The position numbers and the translations under genes are program-made. From assembly GCA_907163375.1 (NCBI GenBank), contig CAJQUW010005215.1, positions 1 to 64,000 on the forward strand: 64,000 nucleotides of DNA. Direction: 5' to 3'. A model generated the notes under the pieces. The model worked only from the letters and a program-made list of their open reading frames with translations, ran no database searches and was not told where the DNA came from. Position 1 is the first letter of the stretch. Each line of letters begins with the position of its first letter. This DNA is from Prostheceraeus crozeri. Lineage: Eukaryota > Platyhelminthes > Polycladida > Euryleptidae. Below are positions 22,390 to 35,189 of this stretch, in pieces.

Positions 22390-24816
22390 GTAGACATCAA
22401 TCCCACGAAGTTCATGATCACAGCTGTACCTTGTATTCTAGCTGAGTATCCAAGAGGTACCAATCATTCATCCCAGAGTTCAAGTAAGACTTTTCAGTCG
22501 TGTTGTAGTGTCACTCAGTGAAAGATCAAGTCTATTGTAAACCCAATGTGACTAACTTTGGCGAAATTTGATGATTTTGGAAAACTTGAAAAATCTGGGG
22601 GGGGGAATATAGAAGTACCCCATTATGCAATTGATTTGTTTCATGGTTTCATCCTATTTCAAAGATCCTATTCATTAAAAAAACAAGGGATCGGTCTTCT
22701 AAGGTCATCAAACAGTTTCATCGCTGACAATTTCACGAGCTGCGAATGTCTCATCGGAGTGGGCACGACACACATAATTAGAGTTGATCGCCGTCTAGAA
22801 TAAAGAAGTCATGCAATTGAAATGCCAATCACTTACCGATATTCTGTTAACTTTGAACATGAATTTTGACAGTGATAAAAAAATTAAAATTTATGAATTT
22901 AAGAAGTCCTTACTCTCATCAGATTCATCATATCACTGCGATTTATTTGCAGTGTAGAATCGGTTGGGTAGATCAAGAACAATCTGAAATAATGACTTTG
23001 GTAATAAGCGTCTGTTAACTGCCGCCCCGCACACTTAAAGCATGAGGTTCGCTATCAAATGATTTCTTTGATCTAGTTATCTCAATACTTGACCAAAATT
23101 ACCGAAATGGACTTCGTATTGATCGAAATTGTATGGAGAATGCGATGCCATTAATCATTTTACAATCAGAAGCAAAATTTTATTTTCTAAAATGAAAACA
23201 TCGCAGTTGAAATGGGTTCAGATCCATTTCAACTGCGGCAAACCGCATCGTGTTTGAATGACATCTCCGATTTTGTACTGAGTCTAATGATGGAATTCGA
23301 GAAGTCATTTAGCTCGGCAGAAAATAGCCGGAAAAACGTGCTCTGTCTGAACGTGCCTTAATAATCTTTCCTATGGGAAGAAATAAATATTCAAATCAAA
23401 CGTCAAGCTGATAAATCTATTGACTTGGAAAAATTGTTCAACATATTTAAGTGTTCAAGATATCTTCAATGTTTGGAAAATTGCGATTTTATGAAACCTA
23501 TCACTGACTAAACTTCAGTTAGTTTTGAGTACCTTTATTTTTCACTCGATTTCAATAAGAAATGAGTTTGATTTGATGATAAAGCTGTTGATCAAAACTG
23601 TTGTAGTTCTATGCGCTGTCATGACTCATGGATCTCAATCATTTCTGTCGCAAAATACTGAATCTATTTTGAAATAGTGTGGACATAAAAGTCAAATTTA
23701 TCGTACATTATTATTATATCAATATAGTAAAAAGTCATAAAATGTTTATTCCCATGAACATTTGAAAACAGGAGCATATACGCTCACACAATATGCACAA
23801 AAACATAACTTGATGGCAGAAAACAGCGTGCGGTCATATGTATGTGAATATTTTTTTATCACTTGACTTTATTCTTCAAATTATTTGGGAAAGTAAATTC
23901 CGTGAAGGCCAATGAAAAATCTAATTTAGTAGCCAAAATTGTGCATATGATTCAATATTTATTCAATTGCTCCCTTATTTAGTTTATTAAGGGCCTTCAT
24001 TTCAAATCTTTCCGCGTTCACTGTCATCAAATCTGGTCCAAATTTGCATTGGCAAAATGCAATAGATAGCTGTTTGATGAAAATGAGAAACATGTATCAT
24101 ACATGTCCATATCAATCCGACTTCAAAAAATAATCTCGAACACTTCAAAATCCATGAAGCTCGAATCTTGCTTACAATTAACTATGCAATATGAACAAGA
24201 TGACTACGAAGTAACTTATTCCTGAAAAACAGGAATAATTATGCACAGAAACCATTGTTTTTCAAAATTTTGGTTTGACTGTAATGAGAGTCATTTGCAA
24301 AATATTTTACTTCACGGAAAACTAAGCTTATAAAAATATGTCAAAATTCGTGTCATCTAATAAGAGTACATGTCAATAATTATTTTTGGGTAATTTTCAA
24401 GCAAAGTTTGATTTCATTTCTAATAACTGGTTCATTGCGCATAGCTCTCAAAGAAAAAATATCAAACTGTGTCCACATCACCACCTTATGGCTATATGCA
24501 GGCGTAATGGCTTCATTGTGAATTTGTTTCACGTGTCCACTTAAATAATTTTTGGCCAATGCAATTTTTAGTTTTAGTAGAAATAGGGTTTTGCCGACTT
24601 GCTTCGAGCAGTCTCTTTGTGGAAGCCATGAAATCTTGAATCAAGTCGACAAAAATTCTTGTTTTTACGGAAAATTCGTGATGTTTCCACGTGGATGATA
24701 TAGGTAAAGTTTCCACGTGGATACCAGGTGGATTCGATGTCGATTTCATGGGTATAAATCCATTTCGAATCCACGTGGAGAGCCGGGTCAAAGTAATACG
24801 TAGAATCGATATAGCA
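22390..24816. other. Gene-free stretch
   Basis: AT-rich sequence without a recognisable gene. Local direct repeats of TCCACGTGGA-type motifs occur around 24680-24780 immediately left of the foldback element, but no element can be defined from them. Confidence 0.45.
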
Positions 24817-25180
24817 ATTCCGAAGATGTCGTTGAAGTTAGCACCAACTTCAACACCAACTTTTTGAATAGAGTTTGTACAGAATAGGAAACCACATGTT
24901 TAGGTACTACTGATGACGCAGAGTTTGTACAGCCAAAAAGTTTTCCAAAATTCGAACTCTTTCACCTTCAAAATTCAAATTTAAATTCGAAAAATTGGTG
25001 CAAGTATTGGTGCTACCTGGTTAGCGAGTTTGTACAGCATTCCGATGGAAAAATTTAGATACAAGAGCAAAAACCTGAGTTTGTACAGCAACTTCCAGCA
25101 CTTTCCTTACACGAACAACCGGAAAAAAACCGCCAAAAACCGATTTTTTCAAAAAATGATAAGATTTTCCAGAAAAGTTC

Positions 25181-25871
25181 TTGGTGCTACATGGAAAATG
25201 AGTTTGTACAGTGCTCTAACCGGTGGAAGAGTGTTCTACTAATCCAGTCTGAGTTTGAACACACACTTCTCCGACACTCCAGCACTCCTACGACCGGTAA
25301 ATACCGGTTATTGTACAGTAACTACAAGAATACTGCCCATTTATGAACAAATCAATTGGTGCTACATGGAAAATGAGTTTGTACAGTGCTCTAACCGGTG
25401 GAAGAGTGTTCTACTAATCCAGTCTGAGTTTGAACACACACTTCTCCGACACTCCAGCACTCCTACGACCGGTAAATACCGGTTATTGTACAGTAACTAC
25501 AAGAATACTGCCCATTTATGAACAAATCAATTGGTGCTACATGGAAAATGAGTTTGTACAGTGCTCTAACCGGTGGAAGAGTGTTCTACTAATCCAGTCT
25601 GAGTTTGAACACACACTTCTCCGACACTCCAGCACTCCTACGACCGGTAAATACCGGTTATTGTACAGTAACTACAAGAATACTGCCCATTTATGAACAA
25701 ATCAATTGGTGCTACATGGAAAATGAGTTTGTACAGTGCTCTAACCGGTGGAAGAGTGTTTTACTAATCCAGTCTGAGTTTGAACACACACTTCTCCGAC
25801 ACTCCAGCACTCCTACGATCGGTAAATACCGGTTATTGTACAGTAACTACAAGAATACTGCCCATTTATGA
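25181..25871 (+). repeat. 175-bp tandem repeats of left foldback arm
   Basis: Units start at 25181, 25356, 25531 and 25706, the last truncated. They are nearly identical apart from rare substitutions, for example in the fourth unit near 25761 and 25819. Each contains GAGTTTGTACAG, a CCGGTAAATACCGG palindrome and TTGTACAGTAAC. The frames open in each unit only because the period is not a multiple of three and lacks stops. I do not regard them as genes. Confidence 0.95.
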
Positions 25872-28800
25872 TGGAATGATAAGTTTCTCTAAGTTGGATG
25901 TCAAAGTAAGTGACTTCAAAGTCTCTTTTACCTCATGATTGGGGCAAATACGACATGGCCTGGGTGATTTTGCATCTGAGTACGTTTTCATATTGATTTG
26001 CGAATTAAACTCCGGTGATGTGTTGGGAATGTTGTATGAAATGACGGTGATGTGTTTCGCTCCTATCTTGGTAAGAGAGCAACTGATCTTTACAAGGAAA
26101 TCCTAAGTGCTAACTTATCGCTACCTAGAATAGACATTTTCACATATAGAAGTGGATCTTGGTTTATTTGTGATTGCAGAATTGATCTAGATCATTATTT
26201 CGATACACTAGTTGACATGCCACGCTCAATCACGCGTAATTACACATGACCCCAAACATTCGTGGCTATGCGGGATATTGCTGCAATATAAGTTATATAA
26301 GTAAGTATAGTTGGCAGTCCTGTTATATAGACTTTGCGTCTCATGTGTCTGCCTGTATCAGAGGCTAAACAATGTGATAGGACCTCAATTTCATGTTCAG
26401 GGAAGACAGAACATGCTTAGCGGTTCATATTAGTGGTTCAAGTGGCAGCGCAGACAACCGTGGACGACGCGCAAACTATAAACGCTCGCCCGCGCGTATT
26501 CTTAAAGATCTCCCATGTTTTAACAGCATCAGATCAAGTGATTTCTGACTCTTAGTGCAGCGCATATATACGCGGGTAGAAGAATAGAATGTCCTTAACC
26601 ACGGATGTTTGGGGTGTTCCGTAATTGCGCCTGAATAACGCGTGGCATGTCACCTAGTGTAGATTTATGTTTATGTGAGATAAAAATGGGCAGTGTTTAT
26701 AGTATGTAAGCGTATTTTGAAGCTGAATAGGCCTATTTTTAAATAGGATACATGTATGAAATGCTACAACTGATATACGTTCAAAAACAGAATTAGCCTA
26801 TTTTAGAAATATACGAGCGCATTAGAGAAAAGAATATCAGAATTAGGCCTAAATATCGTAAAGGTTTCTCGTTCTTTCTGGACGTAGATCCTTTCGTTTG
26901 ATTGACTTGAAATGGCACCTAGCTGTTATTAATCGATCGAAATCCATGAACTCGAAACAAGCTTGGATCTTGAGCATTGCACCCTATTGTCGTTTGAGAC
27001 ATATGATTTCAAAATATGTTGGTGACGATTTTATTGACACATGCAGGAGTGTATCAAAAACTTAAGCGACAAAAATCAAAATTTTGCACGTTGTCGCACC
27101 TATCTCGATGGGCCTTGTCGCATTTACCCCGGACCTGGTTTTCACTACCAAAATCGATCGGGCTACGTGAATAATGAAGAGGTATTCGATCGAATCCGCT
27201 ATTTCGTGTGGATGAACTTGACATCTTACTGTGATATAAAAGGTCGCCCATATTTAATTCCAGCTTGCTTCTCTTGACAGCAAACAAAAATTTGTTGCAG
27301 AGTAAAGCAAATAAGGCCCAATTTTCAAAAACTGCCAAATCTTTCACCAAGTGCCAGGGTGGCATGCAATACTTTTGCGAAATAAAATGCCTTAGATATT
27401 GGCTATCTGCCAATCTAAGAGATTGGCTATATGCAGGCACATATGGATGCAAACTTAACGGTTTCTTGACTATGAGCTATTGGTTTGGGCTACAACCTAA
27501 TCGCATTTACCTAATGATGCATTTCCCCAAGCCAGCCTATCGTAATTATAATCCTGCAATATTTTTATACACTGCATGTTCAATATTTTCATCTACAATC
27601 AACGATCAAGGTCACTTAACTATCACATGTTGATTTAAAAATTTGGCGGATGACTGAAGGTCGAAATTCCATCTTTTGCAGCGAAATGCGTGTATTTGTA
27701 TTTCTTAATCTATTCGCGGCTGTTTATGTTTAAATGGCACATAGAATTACAAACTTTCACATAGGAAAATGAAGTAATATGTAAGTTTGCTAGGTTTACG
27801 CTCATTTATACAGCATCATTTAATTAGTATTAGCACATGAAAAGATCTAATTGTTCAAATATTTGACGATGAACAAATCAACAAAAATGAGATTAGCAAT
27901 GAATATATCCCGTAAGTTTTATATGTCAACATTTTATGGCTACTGAACTGAGAGCCTAACTAGCCTGCCTGACTGTGATACAATTTTTGATACATCCGGT
28001 GATTAACATCATCAGTTAAGGTTCAGAAAATCAAGTTCCTATTTCTATCAGTTGTGTTGAACCTACATACAAGGTTTATAACCTACATTGTGGTTATTGC
28101 AATGTAACGCATATTTCATTTGAAGGAGCTATACTTTGGGTTGTACGATATAACGACATAACTTGAAAATCAGTAGGTTGCCTTCTACACCGCTCGTTAA
28201 GACATCTGGTGATCACATTCTTTCATTTGAAATTATTCAAATTATCAACTTAGTGAGTGTATCTGAACATGCGTGACTGATTACAGAGAGCGTCTGTTCA
28301 ACAACTACGATTATGACTCCCCTGCTCTCATGTTTGAGCGATAAGTCTTCAACATTTTTTGAGTGTGAACACGAAATTGAAATATTTTGACCACTACTTT
28401 ATTCCGCTTGTCATGAGCATTCATGAAATTTGTTGTAATTAATCTTATCCCGACCATTTCCTTTTGTATTTTAAAAACTTTATCGCTTGGTCACATTTTT
28501 GGTCATTTAAGGTTCATCGTATAGGCTATACGCAAGCCTGTACAATTCTTACTTTTATACCTGTGACGTGAGATTTCCATGACACTTGAGATTCACTGTG
28601 TTTCAGCTATGCACATGATCGTGGACTGCTGTTCAGACCTTTGTGTAGTGAGTGATGGTCTCGATTTTAACGTAATGCTGTGTTAATGAAATATACGACA
28701 TTATGTCTGCAATCGGTCTTCTTAACAATACCTTTTATTGTTTTCCGGATTTTACTTATACATAACCGCGGTACCTTAAATTCACATATGCAGACAAACC

Positions 28801-29472
28801 TTTTCCCTTTGTATTCTACGGTTTCCATTGTTTCGTCCTATCAGCTAGTATATCCAGTTGTTACATTTATTATACCTTCGATTGTTTTCCAGATATTAGT
28901 GATGAATTACAAGCAACACTAATTATCAAGATTGCTGTTTTTTTGCGGTGATTTTTAAGTGCATTTGTAATTGTTTTGACTACAATTGGTTGACACAACT
29001 TAGTACAGGCATTTTCAGAGATGTTCCTCTTTTCTATACCTTGTAGTTGTTTTTCTATATGCGCCTCGGAGTGTCCGATCATCATCGCATCTAAGATATT
29101 CGGTCTTCATTGCACAAATGTTGCAAGTCATTTTTATCCTATCTGACCTTTCTATGCTGTGCTTCCTACTGTAATAGAGTATGTAAAAATTGAGAACTCG
29201 ATATTCATCTGTCGTCCTTCTCCCTTGTAAGCATTTGAATTTGGTGCAGCTATTGATTTTTGGAGTACCGCCTACATCAAGCTTTTCACCCGTGACCTTT
29301 ATGAAGTACTCGGGCTTTTTCCAGAGTTTTGTGCACCATTCTCAGCAGAGTTCATATTTTGATGGACAATAACATTTCTTGATACAGAATATTGTTTCAA
29401 CTCGTTTCACTGGTGGAAGATAGCGATTCAACCGACAATTGAATTTTGAAACAAAACCATCGCATCGATGAT
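25872..29472. other. Interior of the foldback element
   Basis: No DDE/D domain, zinc finger or other transposase signature is readable in any frame. Open frames at about 27041-27633 are mirrored on both strands and lack recognisable motifs. A nested MITE sits at 26206-26659. Base composition changes little along the interior. If the element encodes anything, it would be an unrecognised or intron-split protein. Confidence 0.45.
26206..26659. mobile_element. Nested MITE with ~60-bp inverted ends
   Basis: The ends CACTAGTTGACATGCCACGC and, inverted, CACTAGGTGACATGCCACGC extend into about 60 bp of imperfect inverted repeat containing CCCCAAACAT. TA dinucleotides flank both sides (26204-26205 and 26660-26661). 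CACTAG termini with a 2-bp duplication fit either an EnSpm/CACTA derivative or a Tc1/mariner-type MITE. It inserted after the foldback element formed. Confidence 0.8.
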
Positions 29473-29965
29473 GTAGTTACTGTACAATAACCGGTATTTA
29501 CCGGTCGTAGGAGTGCTGGAGTGTCGGAGAAGTGTGTGTTCAAACTCAGACTGGATTAGTAGAACACTCTTCCACCGGTTAGAGCACTGTACAAACTCAT
29601 TTTCCATGTAGCACCAATTGATTTGTTCATAAATGGGCAGTATTCTTGTAGTTACTGTACAATAACCGGTATTTACCGATCGTAGGAGTGCTGGAGTGTC
29701 GGAGAAGTGTGTGTTCAAACTCAGACTGGATTAGTAGAACACTCTTCCACCGGTTAGAGCACTGTACAAACTCATTTTCCATGTAGCACCAATTGATTTG
29801 TTCATAAATGGGCAGTATTCTTGTAGTTACTGTACAATAACCGGTATTTACCGGTCGTAGGAGTGCTGGAGTGTCGGAGAAGTGTGTGTTCAAACTCAGA
29901 CTGGATTAGTAGAACACTCTTCCACCGGTTAGAGCACTGTACAAACTCATTTTCCATGTAGCACC
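29473..29965 (-). repeat. 175-bp tandem repeats of right foldback arm
   Basis: These are the reverse complement of the left-arm units, with about three copies. One copy carries the variant GATCGG in place of GACCGG, as does the fourth left unit, which suggests exchange or correction between arms. The outer part of the arm continues to 30321 and matches 24826-25180. Confidence 0.95.
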
Positions 29966-30598
29966 AAGAACTTTTCTGGAAAATCTTATCATTTTTTGAA
30001 AAAATCGGTTTTTGGCGGTTTTTTCCGGTTGTTCGTGTAAGGAAAGTGCTGGAAGTTGCTGTACAAACTCAGGTTTTTGCTCTTGTATCTAAATTTTTCC
30101 ATCGGAATGCTGTACAAACTCGCTAACCAGGTAGCACCAATACTTGCACCAATTTTTCGAATTTAAATTTGAATTTTGAAGGTGAAAGAGTTCGAATTTT
30201 GGAAAACTTTTTGGCTGTACAAACTCTGCGTCATCAGTAGTACCTAAACATGTGGTTTCCTATTCTGTACAAACTCTATTCAAAAAGTTGGTGTTGAAGT
30301 TGGTGCTAACTTCAACGACATATTCCGAAGTCGAATCCACGCGGAATTTTTCACCGGGATGTGACCCACACATGAACCACTTCGGTAGGAAGATCAAATT
30401 TTATAGAAACCTCCAACAACTCAGATTAGCATGCCCTCAACTTTCCATCCGAGTTTGATTTTGGCTCATCTGATTTAGTATATTCAAACGGACGGGAAAA
30501 ATTTTAAAATCATATTCAATGCTCCCCGCCCTCCCTACGGTGTGCATTTTGGCACTCACTTGCCTATACATATGCTATTTAATAATCAATTGCTTTAA

Positions 30599-33249
30599 CA
30601 CTTAAATGCCTAGCATGGGCATTTGCGACCCGAGTGGTTTTGATATTGATTTTTCTATTATATAGACTGTTGCTGGTTAAGTGTCACTCCTAGTATTCCT
30701 GAAAAAATATCTGTAGAGCATTTTATAATTACTTTGTCAAAACTTTTTGAAATACAGCGCCCTACATCGAATGTTTTCATACAAAAATAGATGGGGTCGC
30801 AAAAGACCAACCTAGGTAATAACGGCTGCAAATAGATTGTTTATTGAATACGCCTGGACAATTCTGTCAACCAATTCTGTCAAGCCTAATCTAAATGCTA
30901 TGTTGGTGAATGCGCGTATAGGGAAAGCTATTGTGCATTCACCCGACATAATTTGCGTTCATTGCAGACATGTGCCACAGGTTGACTCGATTGCTATGAC
31001 GCCATGAATTCTGATTGGAAAGTTGATTGTTCTGTTCATCAAAGAGAAACGCAACACTTCCTGCTCTAAAGCGTGCACATTGCTTGACATTCTTCACAGT
31101 GTGAGAGTGAACTGTTTATCTGAGCCGCTATGAACAGAAGAAAAATGAGTGCTGAAGCAATTGCTCGACGGATTGCACATTGGATTGAGTTGGACAACAG
31201 CAAAGAAGAGGATAGTGAATCCGACAATGACAACGTCGACTCCGATAGCGATGATCCAGGCACAAATACGACTGAACGCGGTCAGACTGATACAGAGACG
31301 AGTAGCGCAAGTGATCATGAAGACATTGTGGCGACTGAACGCGATCGAATTGATGCACAGGTGAGCAGTGCAAGTGATTATGAGGACACTATGAATTCGT
31401 CTCGTAATGACGACATTTATACTAGCAGAAATGGCCGAGTTTGGTCCAAGAATCCTCCACCAACCTCTCACACTAGAGCATGCAACATAAGACACACATG
31501 TGAAAGGCCACAAAACGATGCAAGATCAGTAAATGATGAAGTTGATAGTTTCCATTGCTTTATAGACAAAGCCATGCTAAGGTCAATTGTGGAACAAACC
31601 AATAAGTATGGTCGTCACTACATGCAATCGAAGAGCAAAGATGCTAAAGACTGGTCACCAATAGATCTAGATGAACTGGAAGGAGTTATTGGCATCCTCT
31701 ATTTACTCGGCGTATATAGATCTAATCACGAATCTCTTTGTTCCTTGTGGTCTCCTGGAGCGTCAGGCAGGGCGATTTTTCCTGCAGCTTTTAGTCGTAA
31801 CCGATTTGAGCAAATTTTGGCTTTCCTTCGCTTCGACGAGCGTTCAACCCGTAATGAAAGAAGAAAAGACGATAATTTGCTCTATTTCGTGACATTTGTA
31901 ATAAATTTATTGAAAACTACAGGAAAAATTATGCTGTTAGTGAATTTGTGACTGTTGACGAACAATTAATTCCGTATAAAGGTCGAGTTGGTTTTCGTCA
32001 ATACATGCCAAACAAACTGGATAAATATGGCATGAAGCTGTTTTTATTGTGTGATTGTGCAACAGCATACACCTTCAATGGGCTACCTTATGTTGGACGT
32101 GAAGGTAATCAGAAACACGTTGGATTGGCTGAGCATGTTCTGAAAACTCTTTCTGAGCCTCTGTACTACTCTGGTATGAATGTAACAACAGATAACTGGT
32201 TCACAAGTTCAAAACTTGCTGCTGACTTGCTGACAAAACAGATTACTTTACTTGGAACCATGCGCCGAAACAAGCCCGATATTCCGGATGAGTTTGCTGC
32301 TGACAGGCGACGTGAGGTAGGATCGAGCCTGTTTGCATTCAGTGATCGACAGGCACTCGTATCATATGTCGAAAAGAAATAAGTCAGTCATCTTGTTGTC
32401 AACTATGCACGCTGATAATGAAATTGACCAAGACTCTGGCAAGCCAAGAATGATCATTGACTACAATCACAGACAGGTGTTGATCGCGTTGATCAACTGT
32501 GCCACAACTACAGTGTTCAGAAAAAACAAGACGATGGTCACTTGCCTATTTTTTCAATTACTTAAACATTGCTGGCATCAATGTTCAAGTTGTGTTTCAG
32601 TCGAAGTTTCCTGACTGGGAATCGAAATCCAGCCATCGCCGCCGCATCTTTCTGGAGAATCTAGGAATGAAACTTCTTGAACCAACGCCGATCACAGATA
32701 AGTCATTTGTCCAAATGTGAAAGGCAGGCCTTGCGGAAGTGTGGAGTGATACTTTCGGCAACCACACACAGCTCACATCCATTGGGCGATCGCAAAAGAA
32801 AGCGATGCCACATTTGTCCGTCTGCGATGGATAGAAAGACGATGGATCGATGTGAAAACTGTGCGGAGCCATGCTGCCCGAGCACAAAAAAGTGACTGTG
32901 TTGTTCTTATTGCGATGAATAATATTTTTCATGACATCAGAGATTTCATATAGCCTACTTAGATTGGATGTTTGCAAATATACTTGAAAGTTTTGAAAAT
33001 TTTTTTTTTGTTTCTGCCTTCAAAAATCAGCACAATCAGTCCTTTCTCATGTATCATAAACAGATTATATTGTCTTCAATGAAGAGGGTCTATGCGTCTA
33101 AAAATCCATATTATCATTGGCTGTAATGAACAAAAACATAAAACAGCAAGAGATAGTTTAATTAATAAAAAAGCACGTTTTTATCCATCCGGGTCTTTAA
33201 AGACCCACCTAGGTAATAAGTGATGTCGAAACACCCAGGCATTTAAGTG
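30599..33249 (+). mobile_element. Second piggyBac element
   Basis: TTAA lies at 30595-30598 and 33250-33253. Inverted ends read CACTTAAATGCCTAGCATGG on the left and the reverse complement of CACTTAAATGCCTGGGTG on the right. Subterminal blocks GACC.ACCTAGGTAATAA occur near both ends (about 30806 and 33205). The 2.65-kb length and one transposase gene are normal for piggyBac. The family differs from the element at 6.6-13.4 kb in both terminal sequence and protein. The gene has several frame breaks. Confidence 0.92.
31130..32895 (+). pseudogene. piggyBac transposase (frameshifted)
   Basis: The start at 31130 gives an acidic, Asp/Ser-rich N-terminus, then the DDE_Tnp_1_7 domain. The first catalytic Asp is in TVDEQLIPYKGR after a frameshift near 31935. 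The second is in VTTDNWFTSSKLA. The third region (about 32458-32490) is split by a one-base shift. Further shifts near 32350 and 32600 precede a Cys-rich C-terminus (CHICPSAMDRKTMDRCENC). With at least four breaks it cannot make an active enzyme. All parts are in order, so this is one decayed gene rather than several. Confidence 0.88.
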
Positions 33250-33253
33250 TTAA

Positions 33254-33947
33254 TTACATACATACTCTCATTTAATAAAGGACTCGGCAACATCAGTAAA
33301 CAAAATAAGAAAAGTTCTTGAGAGATATGATATGGCAAATGCGTGGCTTTTCACTCTTCATCAACGGTCATTTTTACGTGTTTTAAAATACAAACTCTCA
33401 AACAAATCACATGTAAAAATAATTTCATATCTGAAAATGATTACAATGGCTGTTAGAATAACATGTAAGACCAACAAGCCTTCTTATGGAAAGAAAATAA
33501 TATCATTCAAACGCAGCGTCAAAGTTGCCATATTTATCCACTAGGAATAGTTGCTACACACTTAATATTCATGGTGTCTGGTAACCACAGTTACCAGTAA
33601 TTTAAAAGACAATTCAAAGGCATTGTCATCCAACATTGTGCATCTTCAAGAACATATCATTCACTAACTTTCAAATGATTGTAAAAATGTACCATGGCTT
33701 ATTAAAAGTAATCCATAAGTAATGGAATGCCAAGTTAGCTTGTTTTAGTTTTATAACCAAAAATCCAATTAATTTCTGACTTCTTCACAAAGTTATCTTC
33801 ATGAAATGTAAATTTAGTGTCAAAAACTTTAATACTAAGTTCCCTGAAGATAGCTCTTTGAAGAAGTCAGAAAAAATTCTGATGCAGACTTGGAATAATA
33901 TAATAAGTTGTATTGGTAATCCTTTTACTTTGAACTATACCTTTTAA
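33254..33947. other. No gene seen
   Basis: AT-rich sequence with an inverted pair around 33775-33890 (TTAATTTCTGACTTCTTCA and GAAGAAGTCAGAAAAAATT) that could form a hairpin of roughly 20-bp arms. No coding domain. Confidence 0.4.
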
Positions 33948-34722
33948 CCCTGTGGGAACGCATCTTGCTAATATCAACAGATTATCTGGCGAGGTAGCGA
34001 TTTTGTGGATAATTTTTTAAAGGTTCATTTTTGTGTAAAAACTATCTCCGCATGTGAAAATGGTCATAATCAATCCAAAAACATGTGTAAAATCAAAAAA
34101 CGACAGGTGGCGAAAAAGTTGCTATAATTAGTTGGTAGATATTTGTTTACTAATGCGAGCTGATTTTTCGCCAACCGGCGAAATCGTGGATATTGTGGCA
34201 ACTAATTAGTGGTAAGTAGTAATGTTCGTATATTACCTTCACATGAAAATATATTGTATACTCAGTCTGATCTGATAAAAAGGGATTTTTTTTAGTTGAC
34301 CAAGGCTTAAACCAAAAAAAAGTATTTATCTTCCATAAATGTCGCAGTAAATACTATGATATTATTCAAATATTTGTCATTGTTGTAAATTATTGAAAGT
34401 CAAGAGATGTTATGAAAATTGATATAAGCGGATTCTCTATATTCTTATCATTATCAAAGAATGATAGTCTGCACTTATTTCTTAGATAGATTAGCCATAT
34501 GTGGGGGATAGTGAGGAGGTGAGGGAGAGAATAGAGCCTCGGCTGAAGAGGCGGATTACTAAAGAAAATAAGAGAGAAAGTCAAAAGTAAAAGGTGACAT
34601 ATAGAGCGCGAATTGTCGCCGGCGAACTTCGCCATCGAATATCCCGCAAATATGACTGAACTTTAGCATGATATTCTGCAGCTGACATTCGCCAGTTTTT
34701 CGCAAGATTCGTTCCCACAGGG
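33948..34722. mobile_element. MITE with CCCTGTGGGAACG inverted ends
   Basis: The left end CCCTGTGGGAACGCATCTTG and right end, inverted, CCCTGTGGGAACGAATCTTG are nearly identical over 20 bp. TTAA precedes the left end but does not follow the right one (AAGTGG), so a piggyBac-type duplication is not supported. The interior is AT-rich and contains repeated TGGCGAA/TTCGCC motifs. No gene is visible. Confidence 0.7.
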
Positions 34723-35189
34723 AAGTGGCATTCAATAAGTGATTATGGTAATATTAGTACATTTGGCGTCAACAGTTGACCAAATGTTACAGCAAACAAT
34801 GCCATGCAACATTAATTTTCATGTTAGTATCAATAATCTAATCGCAAAAAGTCGAGATCTCGGCACTGTAATTTCGAGATCTCGAACGCCAAAAAATTGG
34901 TCGAGATGTCGACATCTCGGTAATCGAGATCTCCAGATTGAGTTTATAGAGGTAGGAACAGCACCATATATTGCAACTTGGTTGAAAGAAGTGTTCATTG
35001 AAATGGATAGGATGAACATGAAAATCGATCACCTAGCCATCATGTCAAGCCGAGTTGAGCAAAGATGTCTATTCTCCATTGTCTTTGGCGTTGAGAGAGA
35101 GGGAATGAATGGGGTCCCAGCATAGATATTAGCACCAGCGGCACCTTTCACCAGGAAAAAATCTCCGGAGGAATTGCTTACCACAACTG
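34723..35189. other. Segment with CGAGATCTCG palindromes
   Basis: Around 34850-34935 there are several CGAGATCTCG or CGAGATGTCGACATCTCG palindromes. Similar CTCGAGATCTCGAAG sequence occurs inside the hAT element near 19775. It could be a hAT-related fragment. The open frames here are not recognised. Confidence 0.4.

Larger units (their letters stand above)
24826..30321. mobile_element. Foldback element, 9-bp target duplication
   Basis: The outer ends are ATGTCGTTGAAGTTAGCACC on both sides in inverted orientation. They are bounded by exact 9-bp repeats ATTCCGAAG at 24817-24825 and 30322-30330. The left arm is about 1046 bp and the right about 849 bp, each built from an outer unique part and inner 175-bp tandem units (four on the left, three on the right). 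A 9-bp duplication with long inverted arms is typical of Mutator-like elements. Arms made of tandem repeats recall foldback elements such as the sea urchin TU family. The 3.6-kb interior shows no recognisable transposase, so it is probably non-autonomous or carries an unknown gene. Confidence 0.92.

Noticed and set aside
25255..25871. Repeated 88-codon frames as a tandem gene family
   Set aside because: They are the same 175-bp non-coding unit read repeatedly, also present inverted at 29.5-29.9 kb. The period is not a multiple of three and no domain is visible.
25181..25871. CRISPR-like array
   Set aside because: The whole 175-bp unit repeats without variable spacers, and the setting is eukaryotic transposon arms.
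27041..27633. Transposase gene inside the foldback element
   Set aside because: Frames on both strands overlap and none shows a DDE, zinc-finger or other transposase motif.
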